Shown: positions 13,001 to 28,000 of the stretch, piece after piece
Position numbering within the stretch: the stretch's first letter is position 1
Layout of the letters: the number at the start of each line of letters is the position of its first letter
Origin: Buxus sempervirens
Lineage: Eukaryota; Streptophyta; Magnoliopsida; Buxales; Buxaceae
Length of the DNA stretch: 64,000 bases
Assembly (NCBI GenBank): GCA_947561395.2
Contig: OX387191.1
Coordinates: 39,077,439-39,141,438 of the forward strand
Direction: 5' to 3'
Notes under the pieces: generated by a model
Told to the model about the DNA's origin: nothing
What the model saw: only the letters and a program-made list of their open reading frames with translations
The model's database searches: none
Translations under genes and position numbers: made by a program

Positions 13001-16000
13001 GATCACATGATATAGAATACGAATTCTAAGAAAAGGTATCATATCCATGCCCATGCCCCTCCTCTACCATGTGGTAAGTCATTGCCATAGTCATAGGACA
13101 TCATCTCATAGTCATGTGGCTCGAACTCGTTTGAACCATAGCTATAAGAAAACATTTTTTAGTCAAATACTAAGCTCCAACCTTAGGTTACTTATGTCCT
13201 CCATACAACGTAAAATAATGACTCCCAATAAAACAATCATATCATGAGTCATCATAGTCATCATCATCACCACCACAGCCTCTACACCCATAATCATCCT
13301 TTGAAAAACCCGTCTGATAACTCCCTAATGCACCACTACTATATGCAGATAACTATAACTCTGAATCTAATACCTAAACCAAACCTTTGACATTCAGTCA
13401 ACAGTCACACTCATCCAACTCAAACCCCTTGACGCAGTATGTAAATGAGTCATCAGGCTTAATATTGGCATTATACATCACATCTAAAGGATCCTCTTTG
13501 ACATAATATTCAATGACCTAATGTCCATCTACCTCATCCTTAATGCATGGTGTAATAGCAGAACACAACTTCTACAGTTTTTTATATGAAAGTGATTTCT
13601 GTTTAGTGTAGATGAATCCAAATATGTTCCAATTCCTCTCACATGCTGAAGAGGATGCTATCTGACCAATGATCCGGTAGCCAAATTGTGAATTCCAGGA
13701 GCATTGGTGCCATACATAAGCCGCCACTCACTCATAAAATGAATATTTTAATTTTTCTTGATATACTAGTATAACAAAATTTATAAATCATTCAAGAAAC
13801 AGTAAGGGATCATCTGGAGTTATATACATGGCGTCAATCTCATCCTAGCCTCAACAACTTCCTTCCGTTCACCATTTGGTTCCCATATAGAGTCATTAAA
13901 CTAATCAGAGCCCATTAACAAGTGTAGCAAACAAGGATTCACATAAAGATTTGTCATGCCTGTTTCGACAATGTTTCACTCAAGGTCTTTCATGCCATTT
14001 CACCAAAATTTCTCTATCACGCTGTGCATGCCATTGAATTTTTTGAGCTACCGAGCCCAAAAATTTCAAAAAATTTATAAAATAAAAGCTAAAAAGAATC
14101 TAAAAATATAAGAACTCTATACATAATGTTTCATATACACTTAAACGAAAGGGGAGGAGGGTAGGTACAACGACACCCTCCTCCCCTTTCTCTCCTCCTC
14201 TCTTCTCTTGTATTCTCTCTATCCCTATCTTCCCTTCTATCCACTTCTCTTCCTCTTCCTCACTTGTTTCTACTTTTTTCTCTTTGTTTTACAGATCACA
14301 AGCGATCAAGAGGAGGTGAAGGCCACGTACAACCCTACCCTTCCCCTTTCTCTATCTCTCTCTATATTTTATCTCACCCTCTTTTCTTCTCTCCCTCTCA
14401 CTTTCTAATTTCTATTTATGTTTTTTTTTTCTTTGTTTCTTTTGCAAATTCTGCACAGTATGCAAGATTCCACATGGTATGCCATGCATACTATGCAGAA
14501 TATGCTTGTTACATCACAGAGAGCGTGCTGTTGAAACTACGTGGATTTCATCCAGCACGAGGTGAAATTCCATCTGTGCCTGACAAAATTGTAAGGGTAC
14601 GTTTGGATCGCGAGAATTTAAAGATAGGAATTGGAATTGGCAGTTGTGAATTCGAATTCTTGTGTTTGGCTGACCAATTCCCTTAAGAATTGAAATTCAT
14701 GTGAGAAAAAAAAGTACTTAATTCTCACAATTTATGAGAATTATAATTCATACTCAAGAGGTGTTTTTTACAATTCTCATGCAACATAAGAATTATTATC
14801 ATAGAATTTTTATAAGAGGACCTATTTCCATTTATTCTATAATGTAAGAAATGACGCCCATCAAAGTTTAATATTTAAATCTAGATAGAGAAAACTCTAG
14901 AAAGAGAGAATGCTCTAGAGAGAGAAACTCTAGAGAGGAAAATGCTCTAGATAGAGAAAAAGAATGTTCTAAAGATAAAATTTTAGAGAGAGGAATGCTT
15001 TAAAGATCAAATATGGAGAGAATGTTCTAGAGAGAGAAAATTCTAGAAAGAGAGGTGAAATACCCTAGAAAGGATTGCTCTAGAGATAAAACAATAGAAA
15101 GAGGGGAATGCTTTAGAGAAAGAAAGTTCTAGAGTGAAAATTCTCAAAAGAGAGTATATTAGAGAGAGAGAAAACACTCTACAAAGAGAAACTTAAAGAG
15201 ATAAAACCTCTATAGAGAGAATTATAAAGAGAAAACCTATATAGAGAAAATCCTTTCTAGAGTGAAAAGAGAGAGAAAATACTCTAGAAAGAGAATCCTA
15301 AAGAGAATCTTCAAGAGAGAGAATCTTCAAGAGAGAGAAAATCCTTTCTAGAGTGAAAAATCTCTAAAAAGAGAATTTTAGAGAGAGAAAACACTCTAGC
15401 AAGAGAATCCTTAGGCTATGTTTGGCATTGTTTTTTGCTTATTGCTTCAAAAATCATGGAAAACAATTAGATTGCTTTTACTTCTATGATCTTCTTCTAA
15501 AGAAATACTATTTGGTTCACATTTGCTTTTGTTTAAAAAAGCAAAAAAACATGTTTGAATAAAAAAGCATAAAATTGCTTCTTGTTTAATATATAACAAA
15601 ATGCACTATTATGGTAGGGGTGGATGGTGGGTGGTAATAGTGATGGTGGTGATAGTGATGGTGGTGGTGGGGGTGCCGTGGTGGGTGGCAGTGATGATTG
15701 GTGGTAGGGGTGGTGGGTGTGTGGTCATAGTCGTAGGGGATGGTGTGTAGGAGTGGTGGTGGGGTGGTGGGCGTATGGTGGTGGGTGCGGTGGTGGTGGT
15801 GGTATTGGTGGGTGGGTGGTGTTGGTCGTGGTGGTAGTGGGAGTATCGTTGGTGGTTGTAGTGGTGGAGGGTGATGGGTTGTGGTGGATGGCCGCAATAG
15901 TGGTGGTGAGTGATAAGTGGTACTAGTGATGGTGGTTGGGGTGTAGTGGTGAATGGATGGGTGATGATAATAGTGGTGCTCATAATGGAAAGTAAGATTG

Positions 16001-19000
16001 GATTGTGGTGGGGTGGAGGTGGTGGTGGTGGTGATAGATGGTGTGGTAGTAATGGTAGTAAGTGGTGGTGGTGGTGTAGACCCACACCAACACACTCACT
16101 AAGCAAAAGAAGCAAAAAATAATAAATGAAAGCAAAATTTTTTTGCTTCTCAAGAAAAGCAAGCGCTAACCAAACATGCTTATTGCTACAAAAAACATGA
16201 TTTTTCTTAAATAAGCAAAAGCAAAATCAATGCCAAACGCAGCCAAAATCTTCTAGAAGAGAGAATTATAGCGAGAGAAAACCTATATAGAAATCGAAAA
16301 TCCTTTCTCAAGTGAATTTTAGAGAGATAAAACATTCTAGAAAAAAAATCCTAGAGTCATAAAATCTTTTAGAAAGAGAATAAAGAGAGAAAATCCTAGA
16401 GATAGAAAATCAACTTGAAAGAAAATCTAAAGATAAGAAATAAATAATACCAACACAAAGTTAGGTTTTGTTATATACGTTTTGATACATGTAAGCATTA
16501 TGTAAAATATAAAGAAAAAATTTTGAATTCCATAATGCCAACCAAACAATAGAATTTCAATATATAGGAATTGAAAATGATATGATATTTTTTTTTTTGG
16601 AAAAGATATGTATTAATAAATAAGAAAAGGTGTATTTACAAGAAATACAGTCCATAGGACAACCTAAAAGAGTTGGTCAGCATCAAGGTTTTGAGTTTCG
16701 GTGCTGCTAGGCCTGTTGCCCAGGGCATCGAGATTCACTAGAAAAACCAATTTCCAGTGAATCGAGCGAAATTTTGGCGCCTCGAAATTTCGCCAGATTT
16801 TTTTTTTTTTTTTTTTTTTTTGGTTTTTTTAAGCTTAAAATCATTGATTTATATATTATATGAAAAAAATTGTATTTGCATGTATAATTATACTAAAATT
16901 ACTACAAGTAGCAATTACACACTTCAAAAAATCATGCAAATGCAGTGTCACATGTAAATGTAATGAATCTAATGATGCTGTGTGTAAATCAAAATAACAA
17001 ATATGATCTAAATTTCAAATTCAACTGAAACAATAACACAAAAAAGTCAAAAACATACAATGGTAGTGAAGTGAGTCTGATGGAAGTGGAACTAATGAAT
17101 GATGCTGCCAAATCAGTATTGAAATGAATGGCGAGGCTCAAACCCTGTTCTCTCACCAATAAAGTGGCAGTAATGCTTCCATCCCATCCAAAATCTATAC
17201 TCTCTCTGGTATGAATTGATATGCTGCTCATACTCCTCTTGTGTCATATGTGCCATGATACCAACTGGAGGGAAATCGGAATAGTAGTAACAACGCTCTG
17301 GCTCTGGCTGTGAGGGTGCCAGAAGAGACAGCGTAGGATAACCAGCATACTCGTATGGAGGGGCTATTGCTCCAGTAGGTATAAGTATAGCATAATAACC
17401 ATACAGATAAGGGTTCACTGGAAAGATCCCAAATGGATCGGATGTCTACATGTGTGACCCAGGATACCCATATAAAGTACCGTAGCTATTGCTATCTGAT
17501 GAATCTACTGGCCCAGGCTGTTGAGGATAGTAGAATGAATAGTCTCACTAGCACTGCTGTGGTGGATACTGCTCTCCATAAGAACTCGATAATCTTCCAA
17601 CGTCTAAAGATCCAAAACTCTGTGCCATGGAGGATGAGTGATCATGAACAGTAGTATGATGTCTCTCCTTGCCTTTCCCCCTTCTCTGATAGGAACGTGT
17701 CTAACTCTCACCATAATCTCTAATCCCATGGTCAATGTCCTATGTGGCATGACGAAAAGCTGCCTCTCCAATAAAATGGCTCAACCTCGGGCCACTAGTG
17801 CCAACACCACCTTGAGTACCACTACCACCATCTCCACCATCTCCATCATCATCATCGTCGTCATTTGATGCTGATCCTGACCCGGACTCATGCTCCTCAT
17901 ATGTGTCCCCCTCCTCTAATGACTCAACATGCCCACGAGCTCAAGTTGATGTCGTTGCTGCAACGAAAGGCGTAACAACTCTCACGGATCATCTGATGCT
18001 GATCCTGACCCGGACTCACCCTCCTCATCTATGTCCTCCTTTGATGACTCAACATGTCCACCAGCTCGAGCTGATGTCGTCGCTGCAACAGAGGGAGTAA
18101 CAACTCTCACGAATCTATCTAATGAGTCTCCGTTGTCCTCCCCTTCTCCTCCTCCATAGCTGCATCAACATCGATGCCCATCTCTGCCGCAACATGCGCA
18201 ACGACTGAGCTAGGACGACCATCAAGCTGATCCATCTCAACACATCTAACCCACTCTACGAATGGATCCTCCTCATCAACTTCATTACTGAATAACATGT
18301 CCAGAGGATCCTTCACAGTGGTGGTCCGATGCTCTACCTCCAGCTGCTCGTCTTCAACCTCATGTTGTAATGGCAGAAGACTAATTCTACAACTTCTGAT
18401 AAGCTAGCCGGCTCCTCTGCTTTGTGTGTATGAGTACAAACGTACTCCAATGACACTTACAAGCAGAGGAAGATGCTATCTGAGCCGATACTCGGCATGC
18501 TAGCTTCCTCAATGTAGGGGCATCCGTCCCATACATTGCCTACCATTCACTTGGATTTACAAATAGAATATTAACATTTATTTAGAATTTAGAATAGAGA
18601 AAAATCATTTCACAAATAAATGCCACTTGTACGACATCATCATCGTCCTCGATGCAAGCGCCGTGGTCAACCCGAACGAGCCCAATGCATCTCTAAATAG
18701 TATCAGTTGGTACAGGAATTTGAAAGGGCTAAAGGGTTTAGTATTTAATTTAACTATTAAGAACTAATATACATAATTCACGTAAGTAATAGATTCACTA
18801 CCACTTTTACAATTTACAATCCCGTACCTCGTTTCAAAAATTGCCAATTGCGTCTAAATGGGGATCCAACTTCATGAAGACTTGGTGGACAGAAGCGCAC
18901 AGGTCCATGCGGGTGCCAAGGTTATCCTTGTGGCGGTTCTTGAGATTCAAATAATATGGTGGGTATGTCGAGTGAGAACAATATGAAGTAGAGAATCAAA

Positions 19001-22000
19001 AGTTAGTTTACAAAGGATGGGTTTATGCTCCAATTATGACAGATTTGTCTATTAAGCCCGGTGTCCTTAACCTTGCAGTTACTGCCATGAAATTTTCCCA
19101 CAAGCACAACTTGTATAATAACAACAGTTTCCTCGGCGGTTTTGCATCGATTGTTGAAGACATGATTGTTCCTCTCCATCCAAATATAGTATATAATAGC
19201 AGCAACTGCAATTTTACCCATATTACTGATCAAAGTCTTTGCTCAAAATTTCTGAGTGATCCACTTTATCTCTTCATCCTAGTCCTTAATGACATGGTTA
19301 ATGCAGAATTACTTCAATACTTGACTCCGAACTCATGAGCTGAATGTGCATTGGAAGAGAAGATGATCAATACTCTCATCATGAGTTCTATACAAGAGAC
19401 ACTTTGTGCTAGCAATGATATAGTGCCTGATTAACCAATCTTGGGTTTATAGCTTTCGCCGAATTGCCATCCAAAATATAAATGCATGACAGGGGATATT
19501 ATCAGAGAACCACACAAATTTCCCCCATGGAACAAGAGGTCTTTGCTATTTGAGATGTGCATAAGTGGCATTTTGAGAAAATGCACTCATGTTTGAGGCA
19601 GCTCAATACACGCTATCCTCTTGTCCATTATCTGGCTTAGGTAGAAGGGTAAGGTCATTCTTGATATCAGAAAAGTTTGTAGAGAAGGTAACAATGCCCC
19701 ATTCTCCATCTTTAATGATTTGTGAAACCTTAGCATCAATAGGCAAACCGGACTCATAGATTGAGCGAGCACCAAATCTATGAAGAAGGGGGCTCTTAGC
19801 ATGCAAATTATCTCACCAAAGCCATGTTCTTTTTCCATTAAATACAATGTGCTTTACCAATGGCCATACAGTCTCTCTTGTTTCTAAAATTTTCCGCCAT
19901 ACCCATGTACAGCACTTCGGAGTTTTGATAGCCCAAAAATTCCTGCCTCTAAGAAGGTGAAGATGTGCCCGCTTGCTCCATAGCGATTCATTATCCGTAA
20001 CTATATTCCATATATGGCGTAAGCAAGAGGTTGTATTCCAATTGTAATGTATAATTCATATACATTGCAATTCACATGTATATTTGAATTCTTGTCATCC
20101 AAACATACCCTAAGGTTTTTTATGCTTCAACAGAATTCCTTCAATTCCATTTCGGTTTCAATCGGAACTGACTAAATTTCTCCCGCATGCCAAACACTGA
20201 TTCACATCGTTCATTCCAACTCACTAGGGAAATGGATTGTTCATCCCAACTCACCAACTCACTGGGGAAATGGATTTTGATTGATAAACAAAAACCTTTG
20301 TATACCAAAAATATAGAAAAATTAAATCTGAAAATAAAATTGAAACTTGTTTTGGTCTAAAATTTCATCTCCCTGAATATCCAAACAGTTCCAAAATCTT
20401 TTCTTGAACAAAAATGCGGGTACTCAAAATTGAAGGATTTTCACTATGGCTGTTCTTAACAACTACAATGTATGTTGTTTGCAATTTAGCCGTTACGATA
20501 ACAAATAAATAGAGCATTAAAGACCAACGTTGTACCTTCACATTGGATATATCAGGTGTATCTGGTGTTTGCACAGGATAGAACTTGTAAAACCGCATAT
20601 TTTCAAATGCTGCTTTAGTTTCCTCACTCATTTCTTCAAGGGCCTTTTTCCGGGCTTCTCTTGCCTACAAAAAAGTAAAGTTACATGGAGATAAACATTC
20701 AGAACCTCCAAATATACAATTAGAGAAAATTGCTACATTTCCTATGCACCAGAAAGGCACCTCTCGATTAGCTTTCTTCGCTTCCCGGACTTTCTCTTTT
20801 ACAAAGTCCTAATGAAGAGAAAAATGTGCATTTCAAAGTTCATTATAATATAAAATAAATAATCACATATAGCCATGACACGGTCATTGTTTACTAAAGA
20901 ATACCTTGAAAGCATCCTTCTGATCTTCAGATAATTCCTCTTCCTTAATTAGATCATTAGTAAACTCCTAGAGAGAGTGTAAAAATTTTGGAAAAAGAGA
21001 TAAGAAGGCTTTCATGGACCTCTAGAACAAGAGAAAATAAGTTCTCTACAATGATAATGATTTTTGCATCAAATCTTAAAAACACTGATTCTTTATGCCG
21101 CTTAATTCCATTTTTTCAACTTACTAGTTAGTGGAGCAACAAGTCATCAAAAGTAAAATTATAAATATTCTGAAGGAACAAAGAACAGAAACCACCCAAC
21201 TAGTAATTGACTGTTATGGAAATATGACAGTTAAAACCACCATCACATGCTTTATGCTCTCTTCCCTACCAACCAGTTGACCCAATACAGTCAATCACAA
21301 CCATCAGGCCAAAATTTTTTCCAGATGGTCATGAAACTCTACTGTGCGAAAATAAAACCTAGGACCATAATAAGTAACTCATCTACATCCATGTGACATC
21401 TTGAACTCGATTGAATAGATTGCATTTTAATACAGAAACGGTCAAGTAATTATTTATGTTCTTGCATCAAGGTCGCCTTTTTCTTGTGTCAGCATCTCTT
21501 TAGATATTACGCACGTTGGATACTTTAGTAAAGGAAACTTGGTAATTCCAGACGGATGTCCACGTAAGAGGGAGGCTGAATCAGTTGCACATCTTGAGAA
21601 GGTTTAACGTGAGACTGATCAACCCTTTATTCTTGGACATGCAAAAAAGGAATGATTAGAAAAGAAACCCTTCAGGATATGTATCGAGCAGCTATTTGTT
21701 GGTCACTTTAGGATCTTCCCTAACAAGCAGAAATCCTTAGAATTTCCTTTCAGGAGAGCAGCTTCCTTATTGTTCAGTTAAACATCCATCATTACATATC
21801 AAAAACATCCATCCAGAGATTTTACTTTCTCAGATATTTTGTGCAATTGGGAGTAATTGGCATTTGACTTTAAAACGTGGGGGGATACTGTGCTTTTTTA
21901 TGCATGCTGGTGTATACTGTACATGGGGATTGACTCCTTAAACAAATACGAGATACTATACTTTTACTGTTTAAGACAAAAAGTAACTCCTTTAGTACCT

Positions 22001-25000
22001 CAAGTTCATCAAGTTCCCAATCGAACTCACAGAAGACCTACAGCAAAGACAGAAAGAGATCGTATGTGATTGCTTTCAGAAAAAAAATTTGAACATGCAG
22101 TTAATCAAACAATCATCCATTTTAGCTGGAGCTCAGCAGTTACCACATTGAGATGAAAGATAATGTGGTCTGATCACCAGGTTTAGTTGCCTGGTGAAAC
22201 AAGAACTTCTCTATCACATAGAGCAATGAAGCAGTTCATTCAAACAGTCCATTTGAGAAAACATTGTCTATTTATACCACATGGGCAATAATTCAACCCA
22301 CGTAAGCCCTATCAATACATATATAATCGACCTTTTCATGTATACCAGCAGCTGTCAAAGTTTTGGTACTTGTAAGATTTGCATAACAAAGATGTTAGTT
22401 ATAGAAGACTTTTGCCAACTGACACATGTTGTTGGAACCGAAATTTAGCTAGGATATAATGGAAGTACAGGTTATAAGTGAATTTCTCCAAACAAACTCC
22501 CATATATGAAATCCATGTCTTAACAGGTTCTAAGTCCGAAGAGTTTCACCAGACAACCCAGCCTAAAAAGAAAAACTAATGGAAGAAAAATATAGGCAAA
22601 TCATGTAAATATATCAGAGATAATATCAAGCACTTGTTGCCTCATTCTCTTACCGGTTTTGGATCTATAGGAAAAATTATCTGGACAACAGTACTCTGCT
22701 CAAGTTCATCTTCTTTCAATGGCTGGTAGAAATCTGTCAAAAGAACAAAACGATGTCACAATAAAGCAGTCAGTAAAATTTATGCAAATATACTTAATAG
22801 TATTCAGATAAGGAAATGTCAACCTAATAGCCTAATAGTAATTGAAATCCTTGCTCATAGAGTAAACTCAGGATTACAAGATCAAGCACAACAACATTAT
22901 CATAGCAAAGTATTAGGATGCCATTCCCAAGACCAGACCGATCACGTATTCAAACTCATACATGAGGCACCTAAGTCAGGATGTATTAGAAGCCGGGTCC
23001 TCCAAATGGGGAGGTCGTTCATGGATTAAAGTGCCCAACACCCATACCCCACCCAAAAGAAAAAGAGGAAGAAAAGAGAGATAGATCAAGACAAAGTAGC
23101 AAGAACATATAATGTGCAAAAAACTTGGACAACTAAAAGCTGTTCGTATCCTTAATTGTCCCAATGTTGAATCAACTTAAAAAATGGTCGAAGCAGTAAA
23201 CATGCTACTCCAAGTTTTCTTACGGGTGTGCATGCAGCAAAACCAACCTACATGCTATCAAGTTAAGGAAGCGTTAGAAAACCATATTATTAGAAAATTT
23301 AAATCGCATATTGAAGGCTCAATCACTGACAATTTCATACGCTCTCAAGGAGTAAGAAAAATTGGAATGAAGATTCTGAACCCAATACATATATGGAATG
23401 CAGATTCTTCCTTAAATAACATCAAATAAAGGTAATATGACAGGTGAAAAATGTCCAAACACTAAAAAGATGTAGAAGTCTCACAAGGTAAACAATATTC
23501 ATATTTCTTGACACGCTCTTCCTTCAAGTGTTTTAAAGCAGCCCTGCAACAAACAGATTCAAAAAAAATTTTAAAAATTAAAAAACGTTAAAGAAACCTG
23601 TAAACTAAAAACTAAATAAACATGCTAACATAATAAAATTTCAAACAACATCTCCAGAGAGTCCAAAGTCCAAACTTCCATACTCAGAAATAGAGGTCAA
23701 GTTGAGACATCTTGTTCAAGTAAGAATCTTCCACTGGTATCTAAGAGAATTAAAGGTGAATTTCATTGGAATTTTACAATCAGGATTATGATTCCCACTC
23801 ACTATTTTAACATCTATATCTAATTTCTGATTAAGTTAATACAAAACCATGTCTCCATGTATAGGATTAATAAAATTTGACTATGAATATAGTCGTAGTT
23901 GGCCATTTATGATCTGACTCATAAACCCAGCCAAAACTGGCACTAAAAAGCACGTTTTGAGCTGAGGTTTTCAACAAATGAGCTTCGGGCTAACCCCATT
24001 TCAACTCTAATATAAAAGGGTTGAATTCGAATTGAACTTCTTAACCCATCAGGTCATTATACACTATTTACCTATTAATAGAACATAGATATTTTTTTAT
24101 CAAATATGAAATGTGATTTACATCAAGACAGGCTAGAGTAGCAAACATATTGACTTTTTTTTACTCCATTTTAGCTACTATGCATCAAAACAAGACTGTT
24201 CTTCATCCAAAACTCATCTTATGTATGGCACATATTCCAAAGCAAGAGTGTAGCCAATCAAAACCATCTGCACAAGGAAAGACAACTCTTATCTCACATG
24301 CACACATACACAGAACATAGAAATACTGTCTGATGAAACAGTTTAGTTTGTTCCCCCAGCCCCAAAAAGGCTGCATCCCTATTTATCAGTGACTAAGTTC
24401 TCCTTCATTAGGGAAGATTTGGTACATATAGCAGCAGCTAGTGTAAAAAAAAATTTGTCAATTCAAATATATCATAAGCTAGAGATCAAGATCATTTAAA
24501 TCGACCAACATTAAAATATAACTACGCCTTTTTGAGCCATCAGTAACATGTTTCCAGTGCTCCTCCAGCTGAATGCATTGTATAGACTACAATGGGAGTT
24601 AGATAATATCAGTCATTCGATGGATTTATGGTGACTCTAAGCAGCGAGATAAGAGCTGAATACACATTGCTTCGTAATTTGTTAAGGTAAAAGATAAAAT
24701 TAAAAAAAAAATAACATTGCTTGCTCCAAAAGCTTAATTTCAGTCATGCTTTTGATTACAACCCATCATGCTGATTAAATTATCACTTAGCACCACTTGT
24801 AACCAGCATGCCATCAGATACATCAAATAATCTACTTACTGCTTCCTCCTAGCAAGGACCTTTCAACCCCTTTTCAATCAAGACCATAAAAAAAGGGAAA
24901 ATTACCGTACGGTATTTTTTTTTTTCCTATAATGTCCCTTCCATCCTAACTTTTTAAACAATGACTACTGCAATGATATTTTTGAAAGTGTAAGACCAAT

Positions 25001-28000
25001 TGGTCCTACACGTCAGCATCTTTACGATGCAAAATTTAAAAAGACACTAATACCCCAGTTTATCCAATTCAACCACTGACCAATGGTCTGAAATTACTTA
25101 GAATTTGTTAAACCGACAAACCGGAAAACATGCTTCTCTTCAACGGACAGAAAAACATGCTTCTCTTCAAAAGAACAGATTCAAAAGCTACCATTGGCCT
25201 GTCCCTCACGTATGTTGCTCTCTGAAATCGCTTTCTAGGTTCATTGTTACTTATTCTTCAGAGTTCATCAATGGAGTTTTTATCGCCACTTTCCCAGTTG
25301 GCAGCTCATCCCCCGTCCTCCGTTGGATCTCCCCACTCGGAGAGCCTAGAATCACATTCTCAACAAGTTTGTTTGATCTCCTCAGATTGGGAATACGGAT
25401 GATATCGCAGCTTCAACAAGTTTAAACGACACTTCAACTTCAGAAGTTTTGCGAGATTCGGATGCTAGAATTCAGTGACCAGAGAAGAAGGCAACGGACA
25501 TAGAGCACCACCTCGAAGGAACGTCTCCATGGCTGCCTGACATACTTGCCAGTTCCCCCTTAAGAGTAGACCAACAGCTCCGTTCACAGAATTTACCGTG
25601 CGGGCACACGCTTCAACAAGAGCGCCTGAAAGATAACTAGAAAAGATCACGTTCATCCATAACGCGTGATCACAAATAGACCATACAATTGAACTTATCG
25701 TCGTCGTCATCACAGGGCTTTAGTTTCCATCTGGAGAGCCAAAATTCTCCTGAATCATCGGTAAGGTGGTTATCTTAAAAAAATTGTTTTTATAATTCTC
25801 AGCTTTAGGTGAATTGGAAGTTACTGGTGGTGGAATTGTTGCTGGAAGAAGACGCGGTCCTGGTGGTGCTTCTATGCATGGCGATACTAAGAAGCGTGTC
25901 TGAGATGAGGAGAGAAGACACAGGCAGTATCTTGGTGAGGACAAGATAGAAGGAGACGAAGCTGGGAACAAGAGATTGGGGGGTTTGTGACTGTCCACCC
26001 TTCTTGTTTGTTGTCGGTCTCCTCCCCTCAAGTTCAGCTTGGTATTGGAATGATGCATCAGTGATGGCTTGGAATGACACAGATCACACTTCGAGGCAAG
26101 CTTCTTGTAACTATTTACGAACTGAAGGTGGCAATAAGTTGTACGAGCAAGGGATTATAACTTGAGTAAATTTTGTCCCCTTTTCCGTTTTGATTCTTTT
26201 TTTACGTATTTAATAGATCTCCCATAATCGAATCTGCAAAAGCGAGGAGGTGATTGAGAAGGTATGGTGTGGCTCAAAGGGATGTCCGCCCATTAAAGGA
26301 AGAAGATGACCTCACTATGAAATCTAGAACTGTAAGCAGGGCAGGTTGGATGGAGTCTCAATGACTGAAAGAGAAACTAGATCACGTGTAGACCACTGGC
26401 AATGATTGAACTTTTCAAACCAGTTGGCAGTGATTGAACCGGATAAAGTGAGGGTATAAATGTCGTTTTGAACTTTTGATAGGAAAGATGCTTACGTGGA
26501 GGACCAATTGGTCTTAAGCTTTTAATTATACCATTCTAGTAGTCATTGTGTAAAAAGATAGGATGAAAGGGACATTTTAATGATAAATATATACCATACG
26601 GTAATTTTCCCTAAAAATAGTACTTGTCGTCATATTCTACCATTCTAGCATGCAGAAACCATATCATTGATCAGATCATGAATCCTCTAATCATTTCTAA
26701 ACGATTAAATCCAGGTCCTTTTTGGCATTCTGCTAGCCCTTTAAGATCTTTCAACTTGAATCATCTTGAACATTCTCACGAGTAATCCCTTAGCAGCGTT
26801 TACAGTTTCGATGGCACACCGCGCCGAAAAATCGTTTTTTTTTTTTTTTTTTTTTGCTATGTGTTTTCACGGCTAGAAAATCGTTGATTTGAATTTCTGG
26901 TGATTTTTTAGCAGCGTGCCAATGAAACGAAGCGGTGTGCCGAGCCAAACAGGCGAAATGGGGGGGGTGTTTGGCGTACCGGCGAAACGGGGAGGCATGC
27001 CAACAAAATTTGGCGAAACTTCCCCAAATAAATAAATAAATAACTTCCAGTTTTGTCTTTATTCATTTTTCCAGCATTTCTCCAAAATTTCGTTTCGTGC
27101 CCTTGGCAGCATGCCCATCAACAATGGAATGGTAAACCTTGTCCCTTAGGTATCAATTATTAATACATGAACCACTTAAACCTATATTTCTTTAGTTACC
27201 TCCAACTATGGCTACTATTATTTTACCTTCAAAATGTCTAATCCTCACTTTATCTTTTCCAATCTCTTAAGACAGCTATAAACATCCTACAAATTAGTTG
27301 CTCCATACATCATCATAGGCTTATACTTTTTTTCATTTTGGAATATATACGATATGACATCACTAGATGTGATGGTAAAAGCACCAGGCTGTAAACATGT
27401 GAACATGGTTGAAGCCCAAGTGCAGCCAATTTGCATAAAAATGCCAAATTTATGCCCATTTCCAGTCTACCCCTCCTGATACCCTACTTCGAGACCTACA
27501 CTGATTTTTGGTCTTATAGAGTGATACAAGTACATAATACTCCAGAAGCACCTCTAACCCAAGAAATAAGCTCTAACTACTCATATCTCCCATTACATGG
27601 GTGACAAATCCAAGATAAAAGAAAAGGTTATCTTTCGGAATCTCCTAATTCATCATACTTACCATTGTTTCACCACCAATATGTTTCACCACCAATATGA
27701 TCTGTATTGAAGTTTGAATTCGACATAATCAGTCTTGATTTAGTCTCAAACTGTTTTATTCCAAAGACATCCTTCCACAATTCTAGACTTCTAGTTTCTC
27801 ATTCATGTTATCTCTAGCTTTGGTGTACCAAGCTACATTAAAATAAGTAATATACATGATATCACTTCCTATTGAATGAGTTATCAATACATCCAAATTA
27901 ATTAGAAACTATAAGATCCTAGAACTAAAATTGATTTTACTAGAAAATCATCGACCACAATAACAACTGCTATCACAAAAGCAACAACTACCTCATACAC

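Larger units (their letters stand above)
14592..20113. mobile_element. possible composite TIR element
   Basis: The left end AAGGGTACGTTTGGAT faces an inverted right end whose complement is TAGGGTATGTTTGGATG. Similarity runs for about 30 bp with several mismatches. No target duplication matches, so the ends may come from two related elements. Inside are the TCTAGAGA repeat field, the GGT-rich MITE, an L1 tail, a hAT remnant and an L1. Confidence 0.35.

Noticed and set aside
15586..16115. Long His/Pro/Thr-rich open frames
   Set aside because: They are translations of the (GGT)n core of a MITE, with open frames on several phases and both strands.
25105..25425. Frame inside the Mutator-like element as a functional gene
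   Set aside because: No recognised family. Better treated as possible captured sequence until searched.
27356..27530. A true tRNA gene
   Set aside because: It has A- and B-box-like words only; a cloverleaf and terminator could not be drawn.
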